From Arthrobacter sp. ISL-48 (GTDB lineage: Bacteria > Actinomycetota > Actinomycetes > Actinomycetales > Micrococcaceae), in the NCBI RefSeq assembly GCF_018613805.1, contig NZ_JAGGPL010000003.1, positions 62,001 to 126,000 of the forward strand: DNA of 64,000 nucleotides, in the 5' to 3' direction. Below, one piece after another: positions 9,837-19,726 of this stretch (its first letter is position 1; the number at the start of each line of letters is the position of its first letter). The notes beneath the pieces are model-generated. The model worked only from the letters and a program-made list of their open reading frames with translations, was not told the origin of the DNA and did no database searches. The position numbers and the translations under genes were made by a program.

Positions 9837-11822
9837 GTGTCCGCATCCCGTACTGAACGCCTGCTCAATCTGCTGATCGCACTCCTGAACACCAAATACG
9901 GTCTGCGCCGCAGTGAGCTGCGGGAAAAGGTCTACCACGACACTTCCGGCAACGACGTGTCCTTCGGCCGGATGTTTGAGCGGGACAAGAACGAGCTGCG
10001 GCAGTTCGGCTTCGATGTGGAGACCGTTACAGACCTTGGCTGGAGCGAGGATGACCCCGCCACCACGCGCTACCGGATCGGCAAGGAGTCGAACCGGCTG
10101 CCGGATGTCCAGCTCAGCCCAGGGGAGTGGACAGTACTTCTCCTGGCATCACAGCTGTGGGAGCGCGCCGCTTTGGGAACCGCCGCCGAGAATGCGCTGC
10201 GGAAACTTCAGGCTTCCAACGGTTTGGCCGACGTCGAACTGCCCGTCGGCGTCCAGCCCCGGATCAAACCCGCAGGGCAGGCGTTCGATGACCTCGTCGC
10301 CGCCATGCATGCCCAGCACCCCGTCAGCTTCACTTACCTGGCCGGCACCACGGGCAGCGAAGAAAAGCGTACGGTGGAGCCCTGGGGCCTGGGGAGCCGC
10401 TTCGGCCAGTGGTACCTGGCGGGCTACGACCGCTCACGCCAGGCGCTGCGCCACTTCCGACTCTCCCGGCTGACGAGCGCCGTCTCCGTGCTGGACACGG
10501 AGAAATACTCGCCCCCGAAGGACTTCAATATCCGCGAAGATCTGGACAGTCTCCCGGAACTGCCGCTCCGCACCGCCGTCGTGGATGTCCGGACGGGGCG
10601 ACTGCTGGGACTGCGCCAGCGCGGCCTCCCGGCGGACGGCAAGCTCAAGGGGCAGCCCGACGCCGGATATGAGCGGCTGCAGCTTCACTTCAGGGACGCG
10701 GAGGTGCTTGCCGAGGAACTTGCCTCCTACGGCCCGGACGCAATGGCGGTGGCGCCAGACGAACTCGTGGCAGCTGTGCGGCGAAGACTGCATGCCGCTG
10801 CCGATTTCTGCGCGGCTCCCGTGCCAGCATTCGAATTTGCCGATGCCCCGCGCGCCAGGGCGGCCCGAAAACGGACCTCAGAAGACCAGCTCAAACGCAT
10901 GCTCCAGCTTGTGCCGTTCCTGGTCCATAACCAGGGGCTGCACATCCAGGAGGTGGCTGGGCGTTTCGGGATCACCCGCAAGGAGCTCGAGGAAGACCTG
11001 CAGATCCTCATCTGTTCGGGCCTGCCGGGGGGATACCCGGATGACCTGCTGGACATCCAGTGGGAAGACGACCACGTCTACATCACCCAGGACCTGGATC
11101 TCAAAAGGCCGGTCCGCTTCACTGTGGAAGAGGCCTGCGCGCTCCTGACGGGCCTGGAGACACTGAACGGTCTGCCCGAAATTGCCGAGGGCGGTGCCCT
11201 GGAATCCGTCACCTTGAAGCTCATGGCAGCCGCCGGGGAAGAAGGGCTCCGGGCCGCAACACTCGCTGCACCCGAGGTTGGCCCTGCGGAGTCCGCCATC
11301 GTCGAGGTTGTCCGCAACGCCATCGGCGCGCGGGCCCAGCTTCATCTGGTGTACCTGTCCCCGCAGCGGGACAAGGTTTCAGAGCGCGAAGTGGATCCGC
11401 TGCGCCTGTACTCGCTCGACAGCACCTGGTACTTCGAGGCCTACTGCCACTCCGCCCAGGGGCTCAGGAACTTCCGGCTGGACCGGGTCCAGGAACTGCA
11501 TCCCAACGGGAAGCAGGCATCCACTCAGCTTGCTCCCGGCGAAGGATTTCCGGCCAAGCTATTCACCCCGAACGACGACGACACCACAGTCACGGTCCAG
11601 CTCACCAGGAAGGGCGCGGGCTTGGCGGACGACTATTACGCCGAACGCACCGCTGAACTGCCCGACGGCGGGCTGGCGGCCGAGATCCGGTTCGGTAACA
11701 CGGCCTGGCTGCCCATGTTTGTTGCCCAGCACGGGGGTGCCGTCCGCATCTTGGAGCCCGCAGAACTGGCGGAATCGGCGCAGCAGTGGATCGAAGCGTC
11801 ATTGGCCCGGTACGGCGGTTAG
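9837..11822 (+). CDS. pafBC: PafB-PafC fused WYL-domain transcription activator
   Basis: PafBC activates the RecA/LexA-independent DNA-damage response in actinobacteria. Here both subunits are one 661-aa polypeptide, the natural fusion known from Arthrobacter. Each half has a winged HTH (residues about 1-60: RTERLLNLLIALLNTKYGLRRSEL; and about 350-395: LVPFLVHNQGLHIQEVAGRFGI), then a WYL domain (for example VEPWGLGSRFGQWYLAGYDRSR and REVDPLRLYSLDSTWYFEAYCHS) and a C-terminal extension. I chose the GTG at 9837 because homology begins there; an upstream in-frame start at 9786 lies in the terminator region. Confidence 0.93.
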   Translation: MSASRTERLLNLLIALLNTKYGLRRSELREKVYHDTSGNDVSFGRMFERDKNELRQFGFDVETVTDLGWSEDDPATTRYRIGKESNRLPDVQLSPGEWTVLLLASQLWERAALGTAAENALRKLQASNGLADVELPVGVQPRIKPAGQAFDDLVAAMHAQHPVSFTYLAGTTGSEEKRTVEPWGLGSRFGQWYLAGYDRSRQALRHFRLSRLTSAVSVLDTEKYSPPKDFNIREDLDSLPELPLRTAVVDVRTGRLLGLRQRGLPADGKLKGQPDAGYERLQLHFRDAEVLAEELASYGPDAMAVAPDELVAAVRRRLHAAADFCAAPVPAFEFADAPRARAARKRTSEDQLKRMLQLVPFLVHNQGLHIQEVAGRFGITRKELEEDLQILICSGLPGGYPDDLLDIQWEDDHVYITQDLDLKRPVRFTVEEACALLTGLETLNGLPEIAEGGALESVTLKLMAAAGEEGLRAATLAAPEVGPAESAIVEVVRNAIGARAQLHLVYLSPQRDKVSEREVDPLRLYSLDSTWYFEAYCHSAQGLRNFRLDRVQELHPNGKQASTQLAPGEGFPAKLFTPNDDDTTVTVQLTRKGAGLADDYYAERTAELPDGGLAAEIRFGNTAWLPMFVAQHGGAVRILEPAELAESAQQWIEASLARYGG

Positions 11823-11832
11823 ACTTCTCAGC

Positions 11833-12183
11833 ATGCCTTGGTGGACCTGGATTGTGATCTGGATAGCGCTTGTAGCACTGTCCCTGCTGTTTTATGTCCT
11901 CTTGGGCATCCGGCTTTTCCGGCAGTTCATGGCAACGGTCAAGGACCTGGGCGCCGCGGGAGAGAAACTGGGCCACCTGGCTCCGGCTTTGCCTGAGGCA
12001 GATGCTGCTCTTGGAGCTGGTGCGGAGCAGCCCGGTTCCGCCATTTTTGCCTCGCCCGCCCGGATGCGTCATGATTACCACACATCCAAGTCATCCCGCC
12101 GGGAAGACCGACGCCAACGGCGGGTCCAGCGCAGGACCGACAGGGGCCAACCGCAGTCGCTTGGCGATCTGGACTTCACTTAG
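11833..12183 (+). CDS. Small membrane protein of unknown function
   Basis: The product is 116 aa. Residues about 4-28 form one transmembrane helix starting WWTWIVIWIALVALSLLFYV. A basic, Arg-rich C-terminal tail follows (SSRREDRRQRRVQRRTDR), likely on the cytoplasmic side. I recognise no catalytic motif. It lies 10 bases after pafBC and 32 bases before tatA, on the same strand, so it is probably co-transcribed. Small proteins of this type are common between pafC and tatA in this group, but no function is known to me. Confidence 0.7.
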   Translation: MPWWTWIVIWIALVALSLLFYVLLGIRLFRQFMATVKDLGAAGEKLGHLAPALPEADAALGAGAEQPGSAIFASPARMRHDYHTSKSSRREDRRQRRVQRRTDRGQPQSLGDLDFT

Positions 12184-12215
12184 AAGTAGGATGTATTCAG
12201 AGGAAAGGAACTCCC

Positions 12216-12488
12216 GTGGGAAGACTCTTTGATGGCCCGTGGCCAATCGTAATCATCATCGTCGTGGCTCTGTTGCTCTTTGCTGCGCCGAAGCTGCCTG
12301 CCATGGCGCGCAGCCTTGGCCAGTCCATGCGGATCATTAAGTCCGAGGTCAAGGAAATGAAGAACGACGGCAAGACCGAATCCACCGATGCAACCGGGCC
12401 GGTGGAAGGCAGGGTCGTCAACCACCCCCAGGCCAAGCCCGGTGAGTCGACAGACGGTACTGACGTTCCGCCGTCGAACCGCGTCTAA
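12216..12488 (+). CDS. tatA: Sec-independent translocase subunit TatA
   Basis: TatA forms the pore-like assembly of the twin-arginine export system. The product is 90 aa with a single N-terminal membrane helix (residues about 9-25), the hinge AAPKLPAMARSLGQ and an amphipathic helix, followed by a charged tail. The start is GTG, after GAGGAAAGGAAC. It lies seven bases upstream of tatC. The window also encodes a likely Tat substrate, the alginate lyase-like protein at 59 kb. Confidence 0.93.
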   Translation: MGRLFDGPWPIVIIIVVALLLFAAPKLPAMARSLGQSMRIIKSEVKEMKNDGKTESTDATGPVEGRVVNHPQAKPGESTDGTDVPPSNRV

Positions 12489-12494
12489 CAAACG

Positions 12495-13331
12495 GTGGCA
12501 CTGACGAGGGGCCGTAAATCCAACCCCGAGGGCCGGATGGCTCTTTGGGACCATCTCAAGGAGCTTAAGAACCGGCTGATCAAATCGGCAATCGCGGTAC
12601 TTGTTGCTGGCGTGGCCGGCTGGTTCCTTTACGACCCGGTAGTCACCAACCTTTCAGCGCCCCTGATTTCGATTGCCCATGAGACCGGGCGCACCGCCGT
12701 CCTGAACTTTGCGACCATTGCGGATCCGTTTGCGTTCAAAATCCAGATCGCCATCCAAATAGGGCTGGTCATTTCCAGCCCTGTCTGGATTTACCAGGTC
12801 TGGGCCTTTATTACCCCGGGACTGACGAAGAAAGAACGCGGCTACACGCTCGGCTTTATGGCGGCCGCGGTGCCCCTGTTCCTGGCCGGTGTGTATGTGG
12901 CTTGGTTGGTGTTCCCCACAGTGGTCCGGGCGCTGCTCCAATTCACGCCGTCGACCGGGGCCAACAACATCTCGGCAACGGACTATCTGACGTTCGCCAC
13001 CCAAATGTTGCTCATCCTCGGGATCTCGTTCCTGGTCCCCGTGATACTGGTCGGCGTCAACATGGCTGGCGTGGTGAGGGGCCGGACTATCCTCAAAGCC
13101 TGGCGGATTATCGTTTTCCTGGTCTTTGTCCTGGCGGCGCTGGCCGCACCGGGAACGGACGCGTTGTCCATGTTCCTGCTTGCTGCGCCGCTGTTGATTC
13201 TGTTCTTCGCGGCCATCGCGCTCTGTATCTTCAATGACAATCGGCGTGATCGGCGGGTGGCCAAACAAGCCGCCGAGACGGAGGCCACCGCGGACGTCGC
13301 GACGCCGGGCAGCGAACTGAAGAACCTCTAG
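12495..13331 (+). CDS. tatC: Sec-independent translocase subunit TatC
   Basis: TatC is the receptor of the twin-arginine translocase. The cytoplasmic N-terminus NPEGRMALWDHLKELKNRL is the family signature that contacts the Tat signal peptide. About six membrane helices follow (including FKIQIAIQIGLVISSPVWIYQVWAFITPGL). The length, 278 aa, is normal. The GTG at 12495 is used here; an internal ATG at 12537 is possible but would remove the conserved NPEGR segment. Confidence 0.94.
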   Translation: MALTRGRKSNPEGRMALWDHLKELKNRLIKSAIAVLVAGVAGWFLYDPVVTNLSAPLISIAHETGRTAVLNFATIADPFAFKIQIAIQIGLVISSPVWIYQVWAFITPGLTKKERGYTLGFMAAAVPLFLAGVYVAWLVFPTVVRALLQFTPSTGANNISATDYLTFATQMLLILGISFLVPVILVGVNMAGVVRGRTILKAWRIIVFLVFVLAALAAPGTDALSMFLLAAPLLILFFAAIALCIFNDNRRDRRVAKQAAETEATADVATPGSELKNL

Positions 13332-13355
13332 CCCACGGCGCACTAGGCTTGGTCT

Positions 13356-16316
13356 ATGTCCTCTATTTCCGGGCCGCTCTCTTCGGGGCCATTCTCTGCC
13401 GGCCCCACCAATCCAGAACCGTTGTCGCCTGCTGAAAGTTACCGGGCCAGCGCGGAGCGCACAGCCGAGGCAGGCACGTACCTGGGCGGCTTTGCCCGCA
13501 CCCTGGACTTTGAGCTCGACGACTTCCAGCGCCAGGCCTGCCTTTCCCTCCAGGCGGGCAGGGGAGTCCTTGTTGCTGCCCCCACCGGCGCCGGCAAGAC
13601 AATCGTTGGCGAGTTCGCCATCTATCTCGCGTTGGAGCGGAACCTCAAAGCGTTCTACACCACGCCCATCAAGGCGTTGAGCAACCAGAAGTTTACCGAG
13701 CTCTCCGATAAGTACGGGTCGGCAAATGTAGGACTACTCACCGGTGACACGAGCATCAACGGCGACGCCCCGGTAGTGGTGATGACCACGGAAGTGCTCC
13801 GGAATATGCTGTATGCAGATTCCGATACGTTGGATGACCTTGGCTTCGTGGTGATGGATGAGGTCCACTACCTCGCGGACCGCTTCCGGGGCGCGGTCTG
13901 GGAGGAAGTCATCATCCACCTTCCCAGTGAGGTCCAGGTGGCCTCCCTGAGTGCCACCGTGTCCAACGCCGAGGAGTTCGGGGCCTGGCTGGACACGGTA
14001 CGCGGCGACACGGACATTATCGTGTCCGAGCACCGGCCCGTGCCGTTGTGGCAGCACGTCATGGTGGGCCGGGAGATCGTTGACTTGTTCGCGGGCGAAA
14101 CCACCTTCGACGAAATCGCGCCGCCGGCAGAGGCAGGCGATGTCTTGCCTGCCGCCATGCCGGTCCGCGAGGACTCGGCAAGGGACAGCTCCGCTCGACG
14201 CGCGTTTGAGGTGAACCCGGACCTGCTGGTGATGGCGCGGAGCGAAAGCCAGCAGAGCTTCCGCGGACGCTTCGGTCACGGGGGACGCAGCCAGCGCCGC
14301 CAGCACCGCCAGCGTGGCGATGACAGGCCGGCGCAGGGGGCCCAGCCTGTCGGCGTGCGGAGGGCCAGCCGTCCCCAGGTGATCGCAAGCCTGGACCGGC
14401 AGGATCTGCTGCCGGCGATTACCTTCATCTTCTCCCGGGCGGGTTGCGATGCCGCGGTGGCGCAGTGCGTATCATCCGGCTTGTGGCTGACCACGGAGAA
14501 GGAACAGCGCATTATCGCGCTGCGTGTTGACGAGGCCGGGCAGGACATTCCCTCGGATGACCTGGACGTCCTGGGGTTCTGGACCTGGCGGGATGGCCTG
14601 CTGCGGGGCTTCGCGGCCCACCATGCGGGCATGCTTCCAACATTCAAGGAAGTGGTAGAGAAACTCTTTGTCGAAGGTTTGGTCAAGGCCGTTTTCGCCA
14701 CCGAAACCCTGGCCCTTGGGGTCAACATGCCGGCCCGTTCCGTCGTCCTGGAAAAGCTGGATAAATTCAACGGTGAAGCCCATGTAGACATCACGGCAGG
14801 GGAGTACACACAACTGACCGGCCGGGCCGGCCGCCGGGGGATCGACGTCGAAGGCCATGCCGTGGTGCTCTGGCAGCCGGGCACTGATCCGGCAGCGGTA
14901 GCGGGCCTGGCTTCGAGGCGGACCTATCCGTTGAATTCCAGCTTCCAGCCCACCTACAACATGAGCATCAACCTGCTGGCGCAATTCGGCCGGGCACGCG
15001 CCCGGGAGATCCTCGAATCCTCCTTTGCCCAGTTCCAGGCGGACCGTTCCGTGGTCGGCCTCGCCAAGCAGGTCCGCAGCCGGGAGGAATCGCTGGTGGG
15101 TTATGCGAAGTCCATGACATGCCACCTTGGCGACTTCACCGAGTATGCCCGGTTGCGCAGAGAACTGTCCGACGCCGAGAACGTCACGTCGCGCACGAAG
15201 TCCCGGGCACGGAAGTCCCTCAGCGACGACTCCCTCGCGCGGCTGCTTCCAGGCGACGTAGTGGATGTACCCGGCGGCCGGGCCCCGGGCCCTGCCATTG
15301 TGCTGAGCTCAGACCACAGCAGCCGTGAGCCGCGGCCGGCAGTCCTGACGCTGGACAACCAACTCCGCAGGATCGGCACGGACGACCTTGAAGGGCCCAT
15401 AGCGCCCCTCACTCGTATCCGGATCCCCAAATCCTTCAACGCGAAGGTCCCCAAATCGCGCCGCGACCTTGCGTCTTCTGCCAGAAACGCCCTCCGGGAG
15501 AACCGTCCGCCTGCGCCCACCAGCAGCCGCAACAACGACTTTGGTTTGGCAGCTGCCCTGCCCAACCAGGAAAAGCGGATCGCCGAACTGCGCCGCGCGC
15601 TCCGGGCGCACCCCTGTCACGGCTGCAGTGAGCGTGAGGATCATGCCCGGTGGTCCGAGCGCTGGTGGAAGCTGCGAAGGGAAACCGACGCTTTGGTACG
15701 CCAGATTCAAGGGCGGACCAACACCATCGCCAAGACCTTCGACCGCGTCTGCGATGTCCTCTCCACTTACGGCTATCTGGAGCCCGCGGCGGACGGGCGG
15801 CTGGCCATCAGCCCCGACGGCCAGAGGCTGCGGCGCATTTACGGCGAGAAGGACCTGCTAATTTCGCAGTCGCTCCGGCTTGGCGCCTTCGATGACCTGG
15901 ACGCCGTCGAAGTGGCCTCACTGGCAAGTATCCTGGTGTACCAGGCCAAACGTGAGGACCGTGGGCTTCGGCCCAGGATGCCCAGCATTTCCCTTGAATC
16001 GTCAGTGGACGTGGTGATCCGGGAGTGGTCCGCGCTGGAGGATGTGGAGGAGCAGAACAAGCTTCCGCTGACCGGCGAACCCGAGCTCGGACTGGTCTGG
16101 CCCATGTACAAATGGGCCCGCGGCAGGCACTTACAGGAAGTGCTGAGCGGGACTGACCTTGCCGCCGGTGACTTCGTCCGGTGGGTAAAACAGGTCATTG
16201 ACCTCCTCGACCAGCTGGCCAAGATTCCGGGGCTGGAGCCTCGCCTCGCCAGGCTATGCTCCGAAGCCATCTCACTGGTCCGGCGGGGCGTGGTGGCATA
16301 CTCGTCAGTCCTTTGA
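13356..16316 (+). CDS. helY: HelY-like DEAD/DEAH-box RNA helicase
   Basis: This is a large Ski2/Mtr4-type helicase. Walker A APTGAGKT is at residues 75-82 and the DEVH box at 168-171. SATVSNAEEFGAWL and TGRAGRRGIDVEGH are helicase motifs III and VI. The C-terminal third matches the DSHCT region of the family. Residues about 285-330 are an Arg/Gln/Gly-rich insertion, probably disordered. The length (986 aa) fits actinobacterial HelY. It starts 24 bases after tatC, in the same order as in mycobacteria. Confidence 0.93.
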   Translation: MSSISGPLSSGPFSAGPTNPEPLSPAESYRASAERTAEAGTYLGGFARTLDFELDDFQRQACLSLQAGRGVLVAAPTGAGKTIVGEFAIYLALERNLKAFYTTPIKALSNQKFTELSDKYGSANVGLLTGDTSINGDAPVVVMTTEVLRNMLYADSDTLDDLGFVVMDEVHYLADRFRGAVWEEVIIHLPSEVQVASLSATVSNAEEFGAWLDTVRGDTDIIVSEHRPVPLWQHVMVGREIVDLFAGETTFDEIAPPAEAGDVLPAAMPVREDSARDSSARRAFEVNPDLLVMARSESQQSFRGRFGHGGRSQRRQHRQRGDDRPAQGAQPVGVRRASRPQVIASLDRQDLLPAITFIFSRAGCDAAVAQCVSSGLWLTTEKEQRIIALRVDEAGQDIPSDDLDVLGFWTWRDGLLRGFAAHHAGMLPTFKEVVEKLFVEGLVKAVFATETLALGVNMPARSVVLEKLDKFNGEAHVDITAGEYTQLTGRAGRRGIDVEGHAVVLWQPGTDPAAVAGLASRRTYPLNSSFQPTYNMSINLLAQFGRARAREILESSFAQFQADRSVVGLAKQVRSREESLVGYAKSMTCHLGDFTEYARLRRELSDAENVTSRTKSRARKSLSDDSLARLLPGDVVDVPGGRAPGPAIVLSSDHSSREPRPAVLTLDNQLRRIGTDDLEGPIAPLTRIRIPKSFNAKVPKSRRDLASSARNALRENRPPAPTSSRNNDFGLAAALPNQEKRIAELRRALRAHPCHGCSEREDHARWSERWWKLRRETDALVRQIQGRTNTIAKTFDRVCDVLSTYGYLEPAADGRLAISPDGQRLRRIYGEKDLLISQSLRLGAFDDLDAVEVASLASILVYQAKREDRGLRPRMPSISLESSVDVVIREWSALEDVEEQNKLPLTGEPELGLVWPMYKWARGRHLQEVLSGTDLAAGDFVRWVKQVIDLLDQLAKIPGLEPRLARLCSEAISLVRRGVVAYSSVL

Positions 16317-16425
16317 TTCGCCCTTCCTGTTCCCCGTCCTGTACGCCCTGTCCTGTTCGCCCGTCCCTCGGGGCAGGTAGCCGCAGGCTGCCGAGCCCCA
16401 CCTTCGCTGAGGAGTTTTGCCCGCC

Positions 16426-18084
16426 ATGACCCATGCACGTTCGTCCAATCCGTCCCCGGACAAGCGGAATGTGGTGCTCTACCGCAACGGTTCTGTGTAC
16501 ACCGCCGCGGACCCGTTCGCCACCGCCATGCTCGTCGACGGCGACACTGTTGCGTGGGTGGGCTCGGAGCAGGCGGCATCGTCCATCGCTGACGATTCCA
16601 TGGAGATCATCGATCTTCGAGGCGCTCTGGTGGCGCCGGGATTCGTCGACTCCCACCTGCACCTCACCGAAACCGGCATTGCGCTGGGCTCCCTGCAGCT
16701 GGGAGAGGTGCGCTCCGCCGGGCAACTGTTGGATGCAGTGGCGTCGTCAACGTCCGAAGGACCTGTGTTGGGGCACGGCTGGGATGAGTCCACCTGGGAA
16801 AATCCTGCCCTGCCAAGCGCCGAGGAGCTCGAGCGTGCGGCGGGTGGCAGGCATGTTTACTTGTCCAGGGTGGACGTTCATTCGGCCCTGGTGTCCTCCT
16901 CGCTTGCAGCCACTGCGGGCCTTGCCGGCCTGGATGGCTTCGCCGCCGGGAGCCAGGTCAAGCGAGCCGCCCACACTGCTGCACGCCAGTCCACACGGCG
17001 CCTTCCCGACGACGCCCTGCGGATGTACCAAAAGAACGCTCTGGGGAACGCCGCGGAGAACGGTTACGTTGCCGTGGTGGAGATGGCCGGTCCTCACATC
17101 GGAGGGCTTGCCGATCTCCGCCTGGCCGATTCCTGGAACAGCAGGCAGGACCAAGGAGCCGTCCCGGAGGTCCTTGCATACTGGGGATCTTTGGCCAACA
17201 CCGAGCAGCACGCCCGGACCGTGCTGGACGAACTTGGCGTCACCGTTCAGGGCCTTGGGGGCGACTTGAACATCGACGGCTCCATTGGCTCCCGGACGGC
17301 GGCACTCCGGTCCGACTACAGTGATGCACCGGGGGAACGGGGCAGCCTGTACCTTTCGGTGGACGAGGCTGCGGCCCATCTGGCGGCCTGCTCGGTGCTG
17401 GGCATCCAGGGCGGCTTCCATGTAATCGGCGACGCCGGCCTCGATGCGGCACTGGAAGCGCTCGACCGCGCCGCCGCTGACGTGGGTGAACAGCGGATCC
17501 GTGCTGCCGGCCACCGGTTTGAACACGTCGAAATCGCCGATACCAGTGCCGTCGAACGCCTCGCACAGTACTCGGTTACAGTCAGTGCGCAGCCCGGATT
17601 CGACGCAGCCTGGGGTGCTCCCAGCGGGCTCTATGAGCAGCGCCTTGGCAGCCGCAGCGGTGCAATGAATCCTTTCGCATCCTTCTACTCCGCAGGAGTT
17701 CCCATCTGTTTCGGCAGCGACAGCCCGGTGACTCCACTGCGGCCCTGGTCGAGTGTCCGGGCCTGCCTCGAACACAACAACCATGAGCAACGGATCTCGG
17801 CGAGGGCCGCATTCCTCGGACACACTCGCGCAGGCTGGCGCGCCGCGAAGTACCATAACCCGATGGCTGGACAGCTCGTCCCCGGTGCTCCTGCCACTTT
17901 CGCGGTGTGGGACGTGGAGGAACTGATGGTTCAGGTGGCGGATGGCCGCGTGCAGTCCTGGAGCACGGATCCGCGGGCCCGCACACCGTTGCTGCCAGCC
18001 CTGGATACCGGCAAAGACCCGGTCTGCCTGCAGACGGTGCGGGACGGCGTGGAGCTTTTTGCCAGTCCAGCACTACGCGCCTGA
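16426..18084 (+). CDS. YtcJ-like metal-dependent amidohydrolase
   Basis: This is a member of the amidohydrolase superfamily (TIM-barrel hydrolases). FVDSHLHLTETG carries the metal-binding HxH. Later histidines in GGFHVIGDAGLDAALEAL and AAGHRFEHVEI, and the Asp in CFGSDSPVTPL, complete the expected metal site. The substrate cannot be read from the sequence. The length is 552 aa, usual for YtcJ proteins. I chose the ATG at 16426, preceded by GAGGAG, over a TTG three codons earlier. Confidence 0.88.
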   Translation: MTHARSSNPSPDKRNVVLYRNGSVYTAADPFATAMLVDGDTVAWVGSEQAASSIADDSMEIIDLRGALVAPGFVDSHLHLTETGIALGSLQLGEVRSAGQLLDAVASSTSEGPVLGHGWDESTWENPALPSAEELERAAGGRHVYLSRVDVHSALVSSSLAATAGLAGLDGFAAGSQVKRAAHTAARQSTRRLPDDALRMYQKNALGNAAENGYVAVVEMAGPHIGGLADLRLADSWNSRQDQGAVPEVLAYWGSLANTEQHARTVLDELGVTVQGLGGDLNIDGSIGSRTAALRSDYSDAPGERGSLYLSVDEAAAHLAACSVLGIQGGFHVIGDAGLDAALEALDRAAADVGEQRIRAAGHRFEHVEIADTSAVERLAQYSVTVSAQPGFDAAWGAPSGLYEQRLGSRSGAMNPFASFYSAGVPICFGSDSPVTPLRPWSSVRACLEHNNHEQRISARAAFLGHTRAGWRAAKYHNPMAGQLVPGAPATFAVWDVEELMVQVADGRVQSWSTDPRARTPLLPALDTGKDPVCLQTVRDGVELFASPALRA

Positions 18085-18190
18085 CGATGCTCCGCAGGGC
18101 GTCACCCTATAATGGGTAGTTGCGCCTGCCAGCCAGCCAACCCGCTGTCCATCAGTCGCCCCGACCGCTCCCACCCAGGAAAGGCTCCCA

Positions 18191-18934
18191 GTGCGCGTCC
18201 TTACCATCATTCCTACTTACAACGAGCTGGAATCGCTGCCCAAGACCCTCCAACGCCTGCGGGCAGCGGTGCCGGCTTCGGATGTGCTGGTGGTGGACGA
18301 CAACAGCCCGGACGGAACCGGACAGCTGGCTGACCGCTTCGCTGCCGAAGACGCCCAGGTCCACGTACTGCATCGCCAAGGCAAGGAGGGCCTGGGCGCC
18401 GCCTACATCGCCGGTTTCCGCTGGGGACTCGACGAGGGGTATGACGTCCTGGTGGAAATGGACGCTGACGGGTCGCACCAGCCCGAGCAGCTTCCCCAGT
18501 TGCTGGACGCCGTGGAGCAGGGTGCCGACCTGGCCATGGGCTCCCGGTGGGTGGCCGGAGGCAGCGTGGTGAACTGGCCCCTGTACCGCCAGGCGATCTC
18601 CCGGATCGGCAGTACCTACTCGCGTATCATGCTGGGCCTCAAGATCAAGGACGTGACCGGCGGATACAGGGCTTTCCGCAGGACGACACTTGAGAAGCTG
18701 AACCTCGACCAGGTGGACTCGGTGGGCTACGGCTTTCAGGTTGACTTGGCCTGGCGCGTCGCAAAAATGGGGCTCAGGATCGAGGAGCGTCCCATCACCT
18801 TCGTGGAGCGCGAGCTCGGCGCATCCAAAATGAGCGGCAACATTGTTGTCGAGGCCATGATCAATGTCACCAGGTGGGGTCTGGCAGCCCGCTGGAACAA
18901 GCTGACGGGCAAGAAGCCTTCCACCGAGGCGTAA
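18191..18934 (+). CDS. ppm1: Polyprenol-phosphate mannosyltransferase (Ppm1-type GT2)
   Basis: This GT2 enzyme makes polyprenyl-phosphate-mannose, the lipid-linked mannose donor for lipoglycan and protein mannosylation. [25 protein letters not shown] and the DAD metal motif (91-93, in [12 protein letters not shown]) are diagnostic. [10 protein letters not shown] and the C-terminal [15 protein letters not shown] also match. At 247 aa it is the stand-alone synthase, without the fused apolipoprotein N-acyltransferase domain found in some actinobacteria. The start is GTG, following AGGAAAGG. Confidence 0.92.
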   Translation: MRVLTIIPTYNELESLPKTLQRLRAAVPASDVLVVDDNSPDGTGQLADRFAAEDAQVHVLHRQGKEGLGAAYIAGFRWGLDEGYDVLVEMDADGSHQPEQLPQLLDAVEQGADLAMGSRWVAGGSVVNWPLYRQAISRIGSTYSRIMLGLKIKDVTGGYRAFRRTTLEKLNLDQVDSVGYGFQVDLAWRVAKMGLRIEERPITFVERELGASKMSGNIVVEAMINVTRWGLAARWNKLTGKKPSTEA

Positions 18935-18977
18935 TTAGCGGTAGAACGAGCTTTTGCCGTCCCGCACCAGCCGGACG

Positions 18978-19025
18978 GCAAAGGGCCGCCCCGCACCATG
19001 TCTATGGTGCGGGGCGGCCCTTTGC
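18978..19025. terminator. Bidirectional terminator, 21-bp perfect stem
   Basis: GCAAAGGGCCGCCCCGCACC pairs perfectly with its complement across a 6-base loop (TGTCTA); the stem is 21 bp. It lies between the convergent ppm1 (+) and rbpA (-). The A-rich and T-rich arm ends could support termination in both directions. Confidence 0.8.
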
Positions 19026-19065
19026 GGTTGGTGAAGCGTCAGCTAACGGGACTGCGCCATTGGGA

Positions 19066-19413
19066 CTAGGCGCTGCGCCGTTCGCCACGGCGTTCACGCA
19101 GGATGGTCAGACGGTCCTCGAGGATCTGCTCCAGCTCCGGGAGGGAGCGCCGTTCCAGCAGCATATCCCAGTGGGTGCGGACAGCCTTTTCGTTGCTGGT
19201 ATCCGGGCGTTCGCCGTCGACCAGGAGCGCTTCCTTGCCGGTCTTGGAGACCCACACCGGCGGAATCTCCGCTTCCGAGGAGAAGGTAACAAAGACCTGC
19301 TCGCCGTCCTCGCACCTGTATTCGACACGCTGACGCGGAGCTGGCTCAACGCCGGACTCGGTCTCCATGCTCTGCGCGCCAAGGCGCATACCCCGCAGGC
19401 TGCGATCGCTCAT
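19066..19413 (-). CDS. rbpA: RNA polymerase-binding protein RbpA
   Basis: RbpA binds the principal sigma factor and promoter DNA and stabilises open complexes in actinobacteria. The product (115 aa) begins MSDRSLRGMRLGAQSMETE, the N-terminal tail plus core start. The core YRCEDGEQVFVTFSSEAEIPPVW carries the Cys of the zinc/beta-barrel region. The C-terminal sigma-interaction helix is RTHWDMLLERRSLPELEQIL. I chose the ATG at 19413 after GAGGGAG; an in-frame ATG 13 codons upstream gives a non-conserved extension. Confidence 0.94.
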   Translation of the reverse strand: MSDRSLRGMRLGAQSMETESGVEPAPRQRVEYRCEDGEQVFVTFSSEAEIPPVWVSKTGKEALLVDGERPDTSNEKAVRTHWDMLLERRSLPELEQILEDRLTILRERRGERRSA

Positions 19414-19572
19414 GTTTTCTCCCTCTGGTCGGTTCGCGGAGCTAGGCTCCACGCTAGCCGGCGGCGACCAAACGCCGCCGGACTACTGTGTGCACTGTGC
19501 TGCATCATAAGATTCAACGCATTGCGAAGCTTTCTTGTTCCAGCGGATCTGCTCCCGCCGGACAAATATCCC

Positions 19573-19600
19573 ATTATACGGGTGCCCACTGGAGGGACAA
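19573..19600 (-). promoter_or_regulatory. Likely sigma-70 type promoter for rbpA
   Basis: On the minus strand TTGTCC (19600-19595) is followed after 16 bases by TATAAT (19578-19573). This would start transcription near 19566 and give rbpA a leader of about 150 bases. Confidence 0.5.
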
Positions 19601-19650
19601 AATTCTCACGCCTCAGCCGGGCGGCGAAATACACGCGAAGTGCTCACAAA

Positions 19651-19688
19651 ACAGCGGGAGGGGTCTTCATCAAGTGAAGCCCCCTCCC
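19651..19688 (-). terminator. Terminator of the NfeD-SPFH operon
   Basis: On the minus strand a 14-base arm, GGGAGGGGGCTTCA, pairs with TGAAGACCCCTCCC around a 5-base loop, with one mismatch. A short T-run (GCTGTTTTG) follows. It lies 39 bases beyond the SPFH stop. Confidence 0.65.
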
Positions 19689-19726
19689 AACCAGCCACAA
19701 CCGATTGTCGTATCCGACTGTCCGGA

